A stretch of 64,000 bases of DNA, from the NCBI RefSeq assembly GCF_025370755.1, contig NZ_JAMXFC010000010.1, positions 97,988 through 161,987 on the forward strand, in the 5' to 3' direction. The position numbers and the translations under genes are program-made. Numbering within the stretch: the stretch's first letter is position 1; every line of letters starts with the position of its first letter. The notes under the pieces were generated by a model. That model was not told where the DNA came from. It saw only the letters and a list, made by a program, of their open reading frames with translations, and made no database searches. Source of the stretch: Laspinema sp. D2d. GTDB taxonomy: Bacteria; Cyanobacteriota; Cyanobacteriia; Cyanobacteriales; Laspinemataceae. Shown here piece by piece: positions 55,317 to 64,000 of the stretch.

Positions 55317-57209
55317 ATGAAAACCGCTATTGCTGGTGTTGTCGTCTTTCTCGTGACTCTGCCCTCCATTAGGGCAACTGCTTCCCCTGCCTTGATACTG
55401 AGGGTAGAACCCTCCCCGGCAGAGGACCGGCAACGGATTGAACTGACCACAGAAAGTCCCAACGCTCCAGCAAACACCCGCACCCTGGAGGGTGGGGCTA
55501 TACGGACAAAGCCTGCCTACCCAGGTTCATTGAGAAAACAGATCTTTGATAACCGGATTGGGGAGCAACTCAGCCTCTCCGGGAATTTAGGGATTCTTTC
55601 CCCGGACAATGTTTCGGACTCCGCGAGGGATAATAGCCCGCTTCTCGTTACTCAAGACAATCCAAATCCCCCCCTATCCGAACAGTCGTCTCCGGTCAAC
55701 GGGACCTTGGACAATCCAGACTCGCTTTTCCCCCTATCCCAGGGACTTCTCGATACCGATCCAATGGCCCAAACGACCTCAGTCTCGCAACTCTTTGATG
55801 TGCAACCCACGGATTGGGCATTTCAAGCCCTCCAATCCCTGATCGAGCGCTACCGTTGTATTCAAGGGTATCCAGACGGGACATTTCGGGGCGATCGGGC
55901 TGTAACTCGCTATGAATTTGCCGCTGGGTTCAATGCCTGCCTGGAACGGATGAATGAGCGGATTGCTAGTGCCGGGGAAGTCATTTCCCGCGATGATTTA
56001 TCGGTCCTCGAACAACTACAACGGGAATTTGCCGCCGAATTAGCGACGTTAAAAGGTCGGGTGGAAAATTTAGAGGTGCGAACCGCTGAATTAGAGTCGC
56101 AACAATTTTCTCCCACGGCAGTGTTGGGGGGAGAAGCAATTTTTGCCTTAACCGGAGGGAGTGGGGGAGAACCCCCGGGAGAAGGAGAGAATAATCTCGT
56201 GTTTTCTTATCTCGCTCGCGTTGGGGTGGTGGCTTCTTTTACCGGGAGAGATAGACTCCGCCTAGAGTTATCTTCGGGCAATTTTGGCGATCGCGGTTTT
56301 GCTAGTCCGGAGTCTTTTAATACGGATATGGCATTGCTATCTTATCAAGGGGGATTTAGCGATCGCGTGGTTTTGGATAAGTTAGAATATCGCTTTGCCC
56401 TGAGCGATCGGGCGGTTGTTACTTTCCGTCCGGTTGGCTTTAGTTTAAGTAGTGTTCTCACCGCTAATTCCGGCTATTTTGATGCCGGTCGAGGTGCCCT
56501 GTCTCGTTTTGCCGAAGCGAGTCCGATTTTTAAAATTGGCAGCCTGGATGCCGGTGCCGGGGTGGATTTGTTACTCAGCGATCGCGTGCGATTACAGGCG
56601 GCTTATGGCACCCGCAATAGTAGTAGTCTCACGGAAGGCGCTGGGATAGTCGGTGGTGATCATAGTGCGACAGGGATACAATTGCTACTTAAACCCACCA
56701 ATACTGCGATCGCGGGTTTAACTTATGTGAATGCCTACGCCAAAGATGGCCGCCTAGATACTTTCACCGGCAGTTTTCTCGCAGATACCGGCGGAATTAT
56801 GGATGAACCAGCCCAGATTAATGCGATCGGGGGTTCCCTGCAATGGCGTTTTCATCCAAATCTCACTTTTGGTACTTGGGGAGCCTGGATGTTCACCAAC
56901 TCCACCGTTTCCGATGCCTCTGCCACTACCACCACTTACCTTTTTTCCCTCGGATATTCCGACCCCTTCGGCAGACCCGGAGATTTGCTCGCCTTGCTCG
57001 TTGGTCAACCCCCAAAATTAGTGGATAGCACCGATTTATTTTTAGAGGAAGACCCGGATACCTCCCTGCATTTTGAAACCTTTTATCGCTGGCGTGTCAG
57101 CGATCGCATTTCTATTACCCCCGGCATCATGTTCATCACCAATCCCGAACATAATGCTAATAATGAAGATATTTTTATCGGCACCATTCGTACTACCTTC
57201 CGCTTTTAG
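55317..57209 (+). CDS. SLH-domain outer-membrane porin (OprB type)
   Basis: A 630-residue outer-membrane protein from the ATG at 55317. After the signal peptide and a long Pro/Asn-rich linker comes one SLH domain (about residues 155-215) with DWAFQALQSLIERYRCIQGYPDGT and AVTRYEFAAGFN, separated here as DWAFQALQSL and GYPDGTFRGDRAVTRYEFA. A coiled coil (EQLQREFAAELATLKGRVEN) and an OprB/carbohydrate- or iron-uptake-type beta-barrel ending in a C-terminal Phe follow. This is the standard major porin architecture of cyanobacteria, anchored to peptidoglycan-linked polysaccharide through SLH. A small exported gene follows 12 bp later. Confidence 0.92.
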   Translation: MKTAIAGVVVFLVTLPSIRATASPALILRVEPSPAEDRQRIELTTESPNAPANTRTLEGGAIRTKPAYPGSLRKQIFDNRIGEQLSLSGNLGILSPDNVSDSARDNSPLLVTQDNPNPPLSEQSSPVNGTLDNPDSLFPLSQGLLDTDPMAQTTSVSQLFDVQPTDWAFQALQSLIERYRCIQGYPDGTFRGDRAVTRYEFAAGFNACLERMNERIASAGEVISRDDLSVLEQLQREFAAELATLKGRVENLEVRTAELESQQFSPTAVLGGEAIFALTGGSGGEPPGEGENNLVFSYLARVGVVASFTGRDRLRLELSSGNFGDRGFASPESFNTDMALLSYQGGFSDRVVLDKLEYRFALSDRAVVTFRPVGFSLSSVLTANSGYFDAGRGALSRFAEASPIFKIGSLDAGAGVDLLLSDRVRLQAAYGTRNSSSLTEGAGIVGGDHSATGIQLLLKPTNTAIAGLTYVNAYAKDGRLDTFTGSFLADTGGIMDEPAQINAIGGSLQWRFHPNLTFGTWGAWMFTNSTVSDASATTTTYLFSLGYSDPFGRPGDLLALLVGQPPKLVDSTDLFLEEDPDTSLHFETFYRWRVSDRISITPGIMFITNPEHNANNEDIFIGTIRTTFRF

Positions 57210-57221
57210 GAAACTCATTTT

Positions 57222-57623
57222 ATGTCTGAAAAAACTGCAAAATTAATCCTATCCCTGACTATATTTCCCATCCTGTTGGGACTCCTTTCATCCATCAAGG
57301 TTATCGCCCAAGAAACCGAACCCTGTTTAGTCGAAGCCAGACCCGGCACCAGTCCGGTTCCCGCTTGTCCCCCCAGACTCCGCACCCCCATTCAACCCAC
57401 TTTTTCTGAAGAGGAAAGACGAGGATTTCAACAGCGAGGATTTGACAATTTTTTACGGGATGCCCTCAATGGAAATAGTGACCCGATCGGTGGCGGAACG
57501 ATTGGCGGAGGTGTAGAAAGCGATGCCGGACTTGTACCGATTTCTCCTGAAGTTCGGGGCATTGGCCCGACTTTTGACCCGACTGATGTAATTATTCCTC
57601 GGGGTGGTGTGAGGGGGCGCTGA
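57222..57623 (+). CDS. Small exported protein downstream of the porin
   Basis: A 133-residue protein with a signal sequence (LTIFPILLGLLSSIKVIAQ). The mature part has two cysteines (PCLVEARPG and PACPPRL), a Gly-rich stretch GGGTIGGGVES and a Pro/Arg end. No family is recognised. Its 12-bp distance from the porin stop indicates the same operon. It could assist porin assembly or be an independent envelope protein. Confidence 0.72.
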   Translation: MSEKTAKLILSLTIFPILLGLLSSIKVIAQETEPCLVEARPGTSPVPACPPRLRTPIQPTFSEEERRGFQQRGFDNFLRDALNGNSDPIGGGTIGGGVESDAGLVPISPEVRGIGPTFDPTDVIIPRGGVRGR

Positions 57624-57927
57624 CATCTCTAACCACTGATTACACCTAGTTTCACTGATTTTTATAAAATTTTAGGGATTTTTCGCTAAAAAAGGGAAAT
57701 GGGGTTGACAGGGGGGATTGACTTTGATAAATTATTATTTATAATGGGAGGATTTGTAAAAATATTATTAGAGTCAACATCCCATTATGAATATAATACG
57801 ACATCAAATCAAGAATTGCAATCCCCTTCACCCCAAATTTTTTGCGCCGTATTCCAGTGGAGGGGAAGAGGATGAAGGGAACGCTTCTACCTGTTCAGAC
57901 CTTCATCCTGAGAACAATCAATTTGTT
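57624..57927. other. 304-bp convergent gap before ilvA
   Basis: A forward frame at 57787-57996 overlaps the ilvA end and is rejected. Inverted 10-base arms AGGATGAAGG (57869-57878) and CCTTCATCCT (57900-57909) lie just past the ilvA stop and may end its transcript, although no T-run is present. Confidence 0.4.
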
Positions 57928-59439
57928 TTATCCCAAAAACAGAGTATAAGCGGGATTTTTGTTCTCATCCCAATAGCGATAGCCGACATTATCTAAAAAG
58001 GCTTGCCATTCCTGCATTTCTTCCGGCGGGACTTGCATTCCCACGACAATGCGCCCGTAGTCAGACCCATTATTCCGATAGTGGAACAAGCTGATATTCC
58101 AGTTGCGGCTCATGTGTCCGACGAACTTCATTAGGGCCCCGGGACGTTCGGGAAATTCAAAGCGGTAGAGTAATTCATTGTGAGCAAGGGGAGAATGTCC
58201 TCCGACCATGTGACGTAAATGTAACTTTGTGAGTTCGTCATCGGTGAGGTCGAGGGTTTTGAATCCATTGGCCTCGAAGGTTTCTACCATCTTAGCGGCA
58301 TCGGCGCGGTTGGTGATTTGCATTCCCACAAAGATATGTGCTTCTTTTTGGTCGGCGATGCGATAGTTAAATTCTGTGAGATTTCGTCTCCCGATACAGT
58401 CGCCAAATTTGCGCAAACTTCCCGGTTCTTCGGGAATAGTAACGGCAAAGATTGCTTCGCGGCGTTCCCCAAATTCGGCACGTTCGGCAACAAATCGGAG
58501 GCGATCAAAGTTCATGTTTGCACCGCAGGCAACGGCAATTAAGGTTTCGCTTTGGATGCCTTCTCGTTCGACATAGGCTTTTGCACCGGCGATCGCCAAG
58601 GCACCGGCAGGTTCTACAATCGATCGCGTATCTTCAAACACATCTTTAATCGCCGCACAAGTATCATCAGTGCCGACGAGGATAATATCATCTACATATT
58701 GTTGACACAACCGGAATGTTTCTTCCCCGACTTCTCGAACTGCTACCCCATCAGCAAATAATCCCACTTGAGATAAGCGCACACGATGTCCCGCTTGGAG
58801 GGATTGGGACATAGCATCGGCATCTATGGGTTCAACCCCGATAATCTTAATTTCTGGACGTAAGCGCTTAACATAGGCGGCAATTCCCGAAATCAAACCA
58901 CCCCCCCCGATCGCCACAAAAATGGCATGAATCGGTTTCTGATGTTGCCGTAAAATTTCCATGCCAATGGTTCCCTGTCCCGCAATTACATGAGGGTCAT
59001 CAAAGGGATGAATAAAGGTTAATCCTTTTTCCGCCTCCAATTCCCGGGCATAAGCATAAGCATCATCATAAGTATCCCCATGCAACACCACTACTCCCCC
59101 ACGGGATTTTACCGCATCTACCTTGACTTGAGGCGTTGTCACCGGCATCACAATAATCGCCTGGGTTCCCAGACGGGAGGCACCGAGGGCAACCCCTTGA
59201 GCATGGTTCCCCGCAGAAGCAGCAATGACGCCCTTTGCCAGGAGTTCTGGCGGCAGTTGCGCCATTTTGTTGTATGCACCCCGCAATTTAAAGGAAAACA
59301 CGGACTGCATATCTTCCCGTTTGAGTAGGAGTTGATTATCCAGTCGGGCGGAGAGATTGGGGGCATACTCTAGGGGCGTTTCTTGGGCAACATCGTAGAC
59401 ACGGGCGGTCAGGATTTGGACCAGGTAATCGCAATACAT
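57928..59439 (-). CDS. ilvA: Threonine ammonia-lyase, biosynthetic
   Basis: IlvA deaminates threonine to 2-oxobutanoate, the first step of isoleucine synthesis, using pyridoxal phosphate. The 503-residue protein has LKREDMQSVFSFKLRGAYN with the PLP lysine, the phosphate-binding GGGGLISG and, at the C-terminus, two ACT-like regulatory modules (AVTIPEEPGSLRKF and RFEFPERPGALMKF), which give isoleucine and valine control. The length is that of the biosynthetic, not catabolic, enzyme. It is monocistronic. Confidence 0.96.
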   Translation of the reverse strand: MYCDYLVQILTARVYDVAQETPLEYAPNLSARLDNQLLLKREDMQSVFSFKLRGAYNKMAQLPPELLAKGVIAASAGNHAQGVALGASRLGTQAIIVMPVTTPQVKVDAVKSRGGVVVLHGDTYDDAYAYARELEAEKGLTFIHPFDDPHVIAGQGTIGMEILRQHQKPIHAIFVAIGGGGLISGIAAYVKRLRPEIKIIGVEPIDADAMSQSLQAGHRVRLSQVGLFADGVAVREVGEETFRLCQQYVDDIILVGTDDTCAAIKDVFEDTRSIVEPAGALAIAGAKAYVEREGIQSETLIAVACGANMNFDRLRFVAERAEFGERREAIFAVTIPEEPGSLRKFGDCIGRRNLTEFNYRIADQKEAHIFVGMQITNRADAAKMVETFEANGFKTLDLTDDELTKLHLRHMVGGHSPLAHNELLYRFEFPERPGALMKFVGHMSRNWNISLFHYRNNGSDYGRIVVGMQVPPEEMQEWQAFLDNVGYRYWDENKNPAYTLFLG

Positions 59440-59723
59440 GGGGTCAGGGGGGTTGGTAAAAACGGGATAATCTTTTATCTTACGCTACTGGTGTGACCGC
59501 TCTCTAGTCTCTGAGCAAAATTGCTAGGGTGTAGAACCGAGATTGAGGGCAGTCGGGTTAGGGGTAATGGATCCAAACCCTTGGTGAGGCGAAAAAAGCT
59601 TGAATTTGAGCGTTCAAAATATTCTCTGGGTTGCAAGATTAAGTTTCCCTAAAGAAACCGGCCATTTTAGAGGGGAAAAGCTATGATTGCAGACAACCTT
59701 TTTTATGGTGAGGATTCCGAATT

Positions 59724-60995
59724 GTGGATAAGTCCATTATTCAGTTAGTTGACGAGCTACCCACTGACAACATTACGGTAAAAGCGTTAAAGGCATTGGA
59801 TTATTTGATGCCCGGTCAGTGGGATAATCTAGTTGGTTTTGACAATAGTATCCGAGCCATTACGGGAGAAAGTGACCCCCAGGTTATACAGAAGATTCGC
59901 GATCGGGCTGCCGCTTTGTATCAAGACCCGAAACAAGGGTATCAAACCGCCATCAAACTCTATCAGACGATTGACCGTGCTGATGCAGCCTTAGCAACGG
60001 CAGCTTTAGCCAATAAGGTGGGAGAAAAAATCAGTTTTCTGTCGTTTTTAAATAAAATGACGCCAAAAGCCGATACGACACAAACCATTGATTTATTGCT
60101 AAAAGTTGTTGTAGAACTGATTGCCTACTGCAAACTTAATGGGTTACCAAATCCCAATCCTCAACAATTTGCGGCTGCCTTGGCAAATAACTATCAAGAT
60201 GCAGCTTTAATGCGAATGATGGCATTGGTTTGCATTGATGGCGTGTTGCCTCTTGGCCCCAATTTTCTAGGAAAAATTCACGAAGTGATGGCTGGGACAG
60301 AGGGAAATCTCATCACCGGAAATCCTATATTTGTAGCGGTGAATAATTTTATTCCCGGAAACAGTCCCTCGGATAAAGTGGGATTTATTAATCAAGGTTT
60401 TGCTGCGGTAGAAGGTTGGATGAATAACCTAGTGGCTAAAACGGGGGTGACGCCTCAATCTATTGTGCAAAGTTTAGGAAATTTCATTCAAATTGCTGAT
60501 GATAACTTAGACTTTGTAGCAGTATTTTTAGACCAAACGACCAATTATTACGAACATACTGGCCTTCAAACTGTAGCCCGAAAATTGATTGTAGAGGCTA
60601 AAAATTCTATCAACTTAGGGGAACTACCCGAAGCGGGAAAAATTTCCTCGGGGTATGCGGTGGGTCAAACGGTAGAAGTTTGGGATGGAGAGGACGAGGA
60701 TTGGTATGAGGCAACTATCCTCAAAATTAAAGAGGATGAATATTTTGTCCATTATGTGGGGTATGGTTCCTCTGATGATGATTGGATAGAGGAAGAAGAT
60801 CTGCGCGATCGCAATTATTCGCCCTCAGATGACTATGATTATGCCGTTGGTCAAAAAGTGAAAGTTTGGGATGACGAAGAGGAGGAATGGTACACCGCCA
60901 TCATCCAGGAGGTTAAACGCAAGCAATCTTTCCTGCATTATCTCGATTATGATTCCTCCTATGATGAATGGGTCGATAATGATGAAATCAGTTAA
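59724..60995 (+). CDS. Unknown protein with two C-terminal Tudor-knot-like domains
   Basis: A 423-residue protein starting at a GTG with GAGGA about 10 bases upstream. Residues 1-300 are helical and of unrecognised family. Two tandem domains follow: YAVGQTVEVWDGEDEDWYEA with HYVGYGSSDDDWIEEEDL, then YAVGQKVKVWDDEEEEWYTA with HYLDYDSSYDEWVDNDEI. Each matches the Tudor-knot/chromo-like barrel pattern (WxxxWYxAxIxxI...HYxGYxxxxDEWV) known mainly from eukaryotic chromatin proteins and found sporadically in bacteria. It may bind a peptide or nucleic acid, but the very acidic loops argue against nucleic acid. A terminator follows. Confidence 0.75.
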   Translation: MDKSIIQLVDELPTDNITVKALKALDYLMPGQWDNLVGFDNSIRAITGESDPQVIQKIRDRAAALYQDPKQGYQTAIKLYQTIDRADAALATAALANKVGEKISFLSFLNKMTPKADTTQTIDLLLKVVVELIAYCKLNGLPNPNPQQFAAALANNYQDAALMRMMALVCIDGVLPLGPNFLGKIHEVMAGTEGNLITGNPIFVAVNNFIPGNSPSDKVGFINQGFAAVEGWMNNLVAKTGVTPQSIVQSLGNFIQIADDNLDFVAVFLDQTTNYYEHTGLQTVARKLIVEAKNSINLGELPEAGKISSGYAVGQTVEVWDGEDEDWYEATILKIKEDEYFVHYVGYGSSDDDWIEEEDLRDRNYSPSDDYDYAVGQKVKVWDDEEEEWYTAIIQEVKRKQSFLHYLDYDSSYDEWVDNDEIS

Positions 60996-61411
60996 AAGAT
61001 TGCGCCGAGGAATTGGGTAGAGAGACTCAATACTCTGGAAAATCAATTACCCATCAATAAAATCTAGGGTCAAGGTGGGTTGAACAAGGATCACCCACCT
61101 TTTTTTAATGAAATTTCTCCTAAATGTTACAGAATGAAGCTCGTCCTTGATGTATGACTGGGGTTTTGAGGGCGGGATTGAGAGAAGAACCTGTATATCT
61201 TATTTCGGCCTTGTCTCTTGACGGATGTGATTATCTTTCGTATAATTAGAGGCGATCGCAACTGGGGACAGTAAGGGGCGATCGCGCTCACATCTTACTG
61301 AATCTAGCTTCGATAAAATTGATGCTTGAGCCCGACTATTCTCTCCACTTAGAGGGAATCGTCTCGGGGAATTATTCGTATCCTACAAAAACAGTAAACA
61401 AGGGTAAATTT
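60996..61411. other. 416-bp spacer holding a terminator and promoter
   Basis: The left part ends the Tudor-knot gene transcript (terminator at 61072-61106). The right part should contain the promoter of the next gene. A HIP1 pair lies near 61251-61285. No gene is seen. Confidence 0.4.
61072..61106 (+). terminator. Terminator of the Tudor-knot protein gene
   Basis: Arms AAGGTGGGT (61072-61080) and ACCCACCTT (61093-61101) pair perfectly around a 12-base loop and lead into seven T residues. Confidence 0.85.
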
Positions 61412-62179
61412 ATGGTACAATCTTCAGCGGATAAAAAATTACCTTTATTAAATAAAATACCTGAACCTCTCAAAACCTTAATCAACAAAATCAGGGAGGA
61501 TCATTATCCAGAGCTTTATGAACCCGAGGCTGATGAAACAGCCTCCCTAGACGATGCTTTAACCGACATTTTAGATGTTTTTCAAAACAGTGGAAAAACC
61601 TTGTGTCACCTTCGATATGTCTGGTTAGCCTTAATTTTGGCGTTAGTCGTCGAGCCAATAGTAGAGTCTTATCAGCCGCAAAATAATTTTACAAAAGCCA
61701 CCTTAGAAGTTTTAGAGCGTTGGATATTTTTCCAAATTGACTCCACCCTATCATCCGCACAGTTAAATCTTGAATTACAACAAGATACAAACAAGTTAGA
61801 AGCCATTTTTTCAGACCCAATTGATCCAGTTAAAAATGGAGAAATAGCAAATTTACAAATTATTTCTGAATGCCGAAATGTTTTTAAAAATGCCATCGGG
61901 GTGCTAGATCGCGAGCAAGCGAAAGAAGCAACCTTAGCAATTTTAAAAGATTGTCTGGCAGGATATGCCATTTCCCCGGCTTCTTCGGAACGACGTCATT
62001 TATTTGACTGGTGGTTATTAGAGGTAGTTCCAGCCAGTTGGTATTTACTATCTCCACGGGCGCTTTATCTAGGAGAAGGGCTGGAAAATCCAGAAGAATT
62101 TCATTTAGAACGAATCAAAAAACTTCAAGAAATCAGTAGTCAAGTGAGGTGTATTTTTACAAAAAATTCGAGTATATAG
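61412..62179 (+). CDS. Unrecognised helical protein
   Basis: A 255-residue protein starting MVQSSADKKLPLLNKIPEPL, with AAGGG eight bases before the ATG at 61412; the frame continues upstream to 61319. It looks mainly helical, with one moderately hydrophobic segment (LRYVWLALILALVVEPIV, about residues 68-85) that may be buried rather than a membrane helix. Nothing resembles a known enzyme motif. Base composition is more AT-rich than its neighbours, a possible sign of transfer. It is followed by the kinase gene after a 423-bp spacer. Confidence 0.6.
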   Translation: MVQSSADKKLPLLNKIPEPLKTLINKIREDHYPELYEPEADETASLDDALTDILDVFQNSGKTLCHLRYVWLALILALVVEPIVESYQPQNNFTKATLEVLERWIFFQIDSTLSSAQLNLELQQDTNKLEAIFSDPIDPVKNGEIANLQIISECRNVFKNAIGVLDREQAKEATLAILKDCLAGYAISPASSERRHLFDWWLLEVVPASWYLLSPRALYLGEGLENPEEFHLERIKKLQEISSQVRCIFTKNSSI

Positions 62180-62602
62180 AATTGAGAAAATAGAGGTGGT
62201 GAGAATTAGGAGTGTTGAGGCGATCGTCCTTTGCCAACCTCAGAGTGATCGCCACGATCCTGAAGTCACCACCGCCTCACAACTGCGCTGCCACATCCAC
62301 ACCATCCAACCTCCAGGCGATCTGCAAAAACTCGCCATCCTCCTCACCGATTGCCAACATCCTACCCCAAGGCTTATTACTTTGTGCTGCTCACTTTCTC
62401 ATATAATCACCCATTACCATCCCTAAAAGAGCTAATATGGCTCCTTGATTTTTTTAACAAAATTCCGTAAAATTACTGATGCTTGGAAACATAAGAAAAG
62501 TTTTAATAAGTAATAAGCAAAATCCACTATAGACGGTAAAAAGCAAGCAGAGTTCCCAGAGCATCATACTCATTTAGCCATCCCTAGCCAGGAGTACCCA
62601 TC
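62180..62602. other. 423-bp region with possible decayed coding sequence
   Basis: The segment 62210-62380 has open forward frames (for example RSVEAIVLCQPQSDRHDP) and denser GC than the flanks, but no start signal and no continuous long frame. It could be a remnant of a gene. The right part is AT-rich and should hold the kinase promoter. Confidence 0.3.
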
Positions 62603-64000
62603 GTGCCGATCCTCTTAAATAATCGCTATAAAGTTATAAAATCCCTGGGAAGCGGTAGTTTCGGCGAGGCATTCCTGGCAGAAGACACCCAGATGCCGTT
62701 GCAGCAAAACTGTGTCATTAAGCAACTCAAACCCCAAGTCAAACCCCAATTTTACCAAATCGTTAAAGAACGATTCAAACAGGAAGCCGCTACATTGCAA
62801 ACTTTGGGGGAGCATAATCAGATTCCTCGGTTGTACGCTTACTTTGAGGATGCGGGAGAGTTTTACTTGGTGCAGGAATATATCAACGGTGAAACCCTAG
62901 AAGCGAAGGTGCAAAGGGAGAGTAAACTCAGTGAAAGTGCCGTTAGAGAAATTTTGACCAGTCTCTTGCGAGTGCTGGAGTACATCCACGGCAATAAAAT
63001 AGTTCATCGCGATATCAAACCGGACAATATTATTTTGCGCCATCCCGATGGCAAGCCGGTTTTGATTGACTTTGGTGCGGTTAAGGAAGCCATGAGTACC
63101 CTGCTCAATACCCAAGGAAACGCTGTTAACTCGATTGTAATTGGTACTCCTGGGTTTATGGCTTCCGAACAGGCAACGGGTAGACCTGTTTATTCTAGTG
63201 ATTTATATAGTTTGGGACTGACGGCAATTTATTTGCTCACGGGTAAGCTGCCGCAAGATTTGGCGACGGATCCCGTTACGGGAGAAATTATTTGGCGGCA
63301 TGATGCGCCTGTCGTGAGTACCAGTTTAGGCGATGTGTTAGATAAGGCAGTTCGCTCCCACGCTCGCGATCGCTACTCTAGCGCAGGGGAAATGCTCTAT
63401 GCCTTAGAATCTTTTACGCAGGTGCAGCCGAATACTCCTTATCCTGTGCCACCACCTACACCCATAGCAACAGCATCCCGCTTATCGGCATCAAAAAATA
63501 GACAGGGTTTGGTGATTGCTGCTGTTGTTTCTCTGGTTGTTTTAGGAATGGGGATGCGATCGCTTCCCTACTTATGGAAACCGAAAGTACAAGCCAAAGC
63601 CTTAACGATTGGAACGTTAAGCGATCCCAAGTACAACGGGGATTTAGCCGATTATTTGCAAAAAGAGTTAATTCCCAGTAATTTTATTGAATTTTTTCTG
63701 GGGAAAAAAGTAGGCTTGGCGATCGATGGTGAGCAGAATCTACCTTACCAAGAAGCTAAGAATCGAATAGCTCAGAAACAGTGGGATATTGCCTTTACCC
63801 TGTCTCCGATCATTTCTGTTGCTGCAAAAGATAATGGCTATAGGTTTGCCGCTTTAATGTTTCCTGAAAATCCACCTTATTATCAGTCTGCATTGTACGT
63901 CAGAGCCGACGGCGTTGCACATTTATGGTATGATTCCATTGGACAGGGTTCAATTCCTTCAATTGGGGAGGGGTATAGTCCTATGTTTCAGGTAGTACAG
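62603..64000 (+). CDS. Ser/Thr protein kinase with extracytoplasmic PhnD-like domain (3' end outside window)
   Basis: The GTG at 62603 follows AGGAG at eight bases and opens a frame running past the right edge (466 residues seen). The kinase domain has GSGSFGEAFLA (P-loop), Lys40 in VIKQLK, HRDIKPDN (catalytic Asp137), DFGAVK (Asp156) and GTPGFMASEQA. A Pro-rich linker and one transmembrane helix (about residues 302-322) follow. The rest (KALTIGTLSDPKYNGDLADY onward) resembles the periplasmic binding protein-like PhnD/SsuA family, so the protein looks like a receptor kinase sensing a small ligand outside the cytoplasm. The ligand is unknown. Confidence 0.88.
   Translation, partial: MPILLNNRYKVIKSLGSGSFGEAFLAEDTQMPLQQNCVIKQLKPQVKPQFYQIVKERFKQEAATLQTLGEHNQIPRLYAYFEDAGEFYLVQEYINGETLEAKVQRESKLSESAVREILTSLLRVLEYIHGNKIVHRDIKPDNIILRHPDGKPVLIDFGAVKEAMSTLLNTQGNAVNSIVIGTPGFMASEQATGRPVYSSDLYSLGLTAIYLLTGKLPQDLATDPVTGEIIWRHDAPVVSTSLGDVLDKAVRSHARDRYSSAGEMLYALESFTQVQPNTPYPVPPPTPIATASRLSASKNRQGLVIAAVVSLVVLGMGMRSLPYLWKPKVQAKALTIGTLSDPKYNGDLADYLQKELIPSNFIEFFLGKKVGLAIDGEQNLPYQEAKNRIAQKQWDIAFTLSPIISVAAKDNGYRFAALMFPENPPYYQSALYVRADGVAHLWYDSIGQGSIPSIGEGYSPMFQVVQ

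Noticed and set aside
57787..57996. 69-codon frame overlapping the ilvA end
   Set aside because: It overlaps the conserved C-terminus of ilvA on the opposite strand and lacks family features.

Overview
The window is chromosomal DNA from a cyanobacterium, most likely a filamentous Oscillatoriales-type organism. The octamer GCGATCGC (HIP1) occurs throughout, inside and between genes. The gene set is cyanobacterial: CP12, the paired ATP synthase beta and epsilon genes, MinCDE, a lycopene-cyclase-family flavoprotein, an ABA4-like protein, an SLH-domain porin, COP23 proteins, a FIST protein and a PEP-CTERM protein. I see no transposase, phage gene, rRNA, tRNA or CRISPR array. The window opens inside a WD40 protein and closes inside a receptor-like Ser/Thr kinase.

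Layout. 1-4 kb: WD40 propeller, then a histidine kinase and a diguanylate cyclase that share one N-terminal input domain. 4.5-7 kb: a two-gene permease (UPF0718 and TIGR03943 types) split by a MITE-like inverted-repeat element. 7-14 kb: ksgA-ispE-DUF3082 operon, an inactive-looking rhodanese, an alpha/beta hydrolase, a glycogen debranching enzyme and an ABA4-like protein. 14-18.5 kb: an unannotated-size 31-residue membrane peptide, an RRM protein, exbB-exbD and two tandem paralogous membrane proteins. 18.6-24.5 kb: a DUF1537 kinase, a TPR-glycosyltransferase and minC-minD-minE. 24.5-26 kb is a gene-poor stretch before a PEP-CTERM protein. 27-33 kb: ATP synthase beta and epsilon, small conserved proteins, cp12 and FIST. 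33-39 kb: two exported proteins, a metallophosphoesterase and a coiled-coil protein. 39-47.9 kb: lycopene-cyclase-type flavoprotein, TRAP transporter membrane subunits, DUF4278, a 40-residue membrane peptide, 3-methyladenine glycosylase, a lipoprotein, pyrB and moaE. 48-51 kb: an ECF sigma factor and a giant anti-sigma-like protein. 52.6-57.6 kb: five exported or envelope genes. 58-64 kb: ilvA, a protein with two Tudor-knot-like domains, an unknown protein and the kinase.

The most unusual feature is the protein after the ECF sigma factor. It carries six tandem copies of the anti-sigma-like domain at an exact 276-bp period, followed by one membrane helix. The sigma gene also has a leader with alternative hairpins ending in a terminator-like stem just before its ATG. 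Other items worth attention are the shared input domain of the kinase/cyclase pair, the two very small membrane-peptide genes with their own terminators, the Tudor-knot protein near the kinase, and the exported-protein cluster containing a trypsin-like protease.
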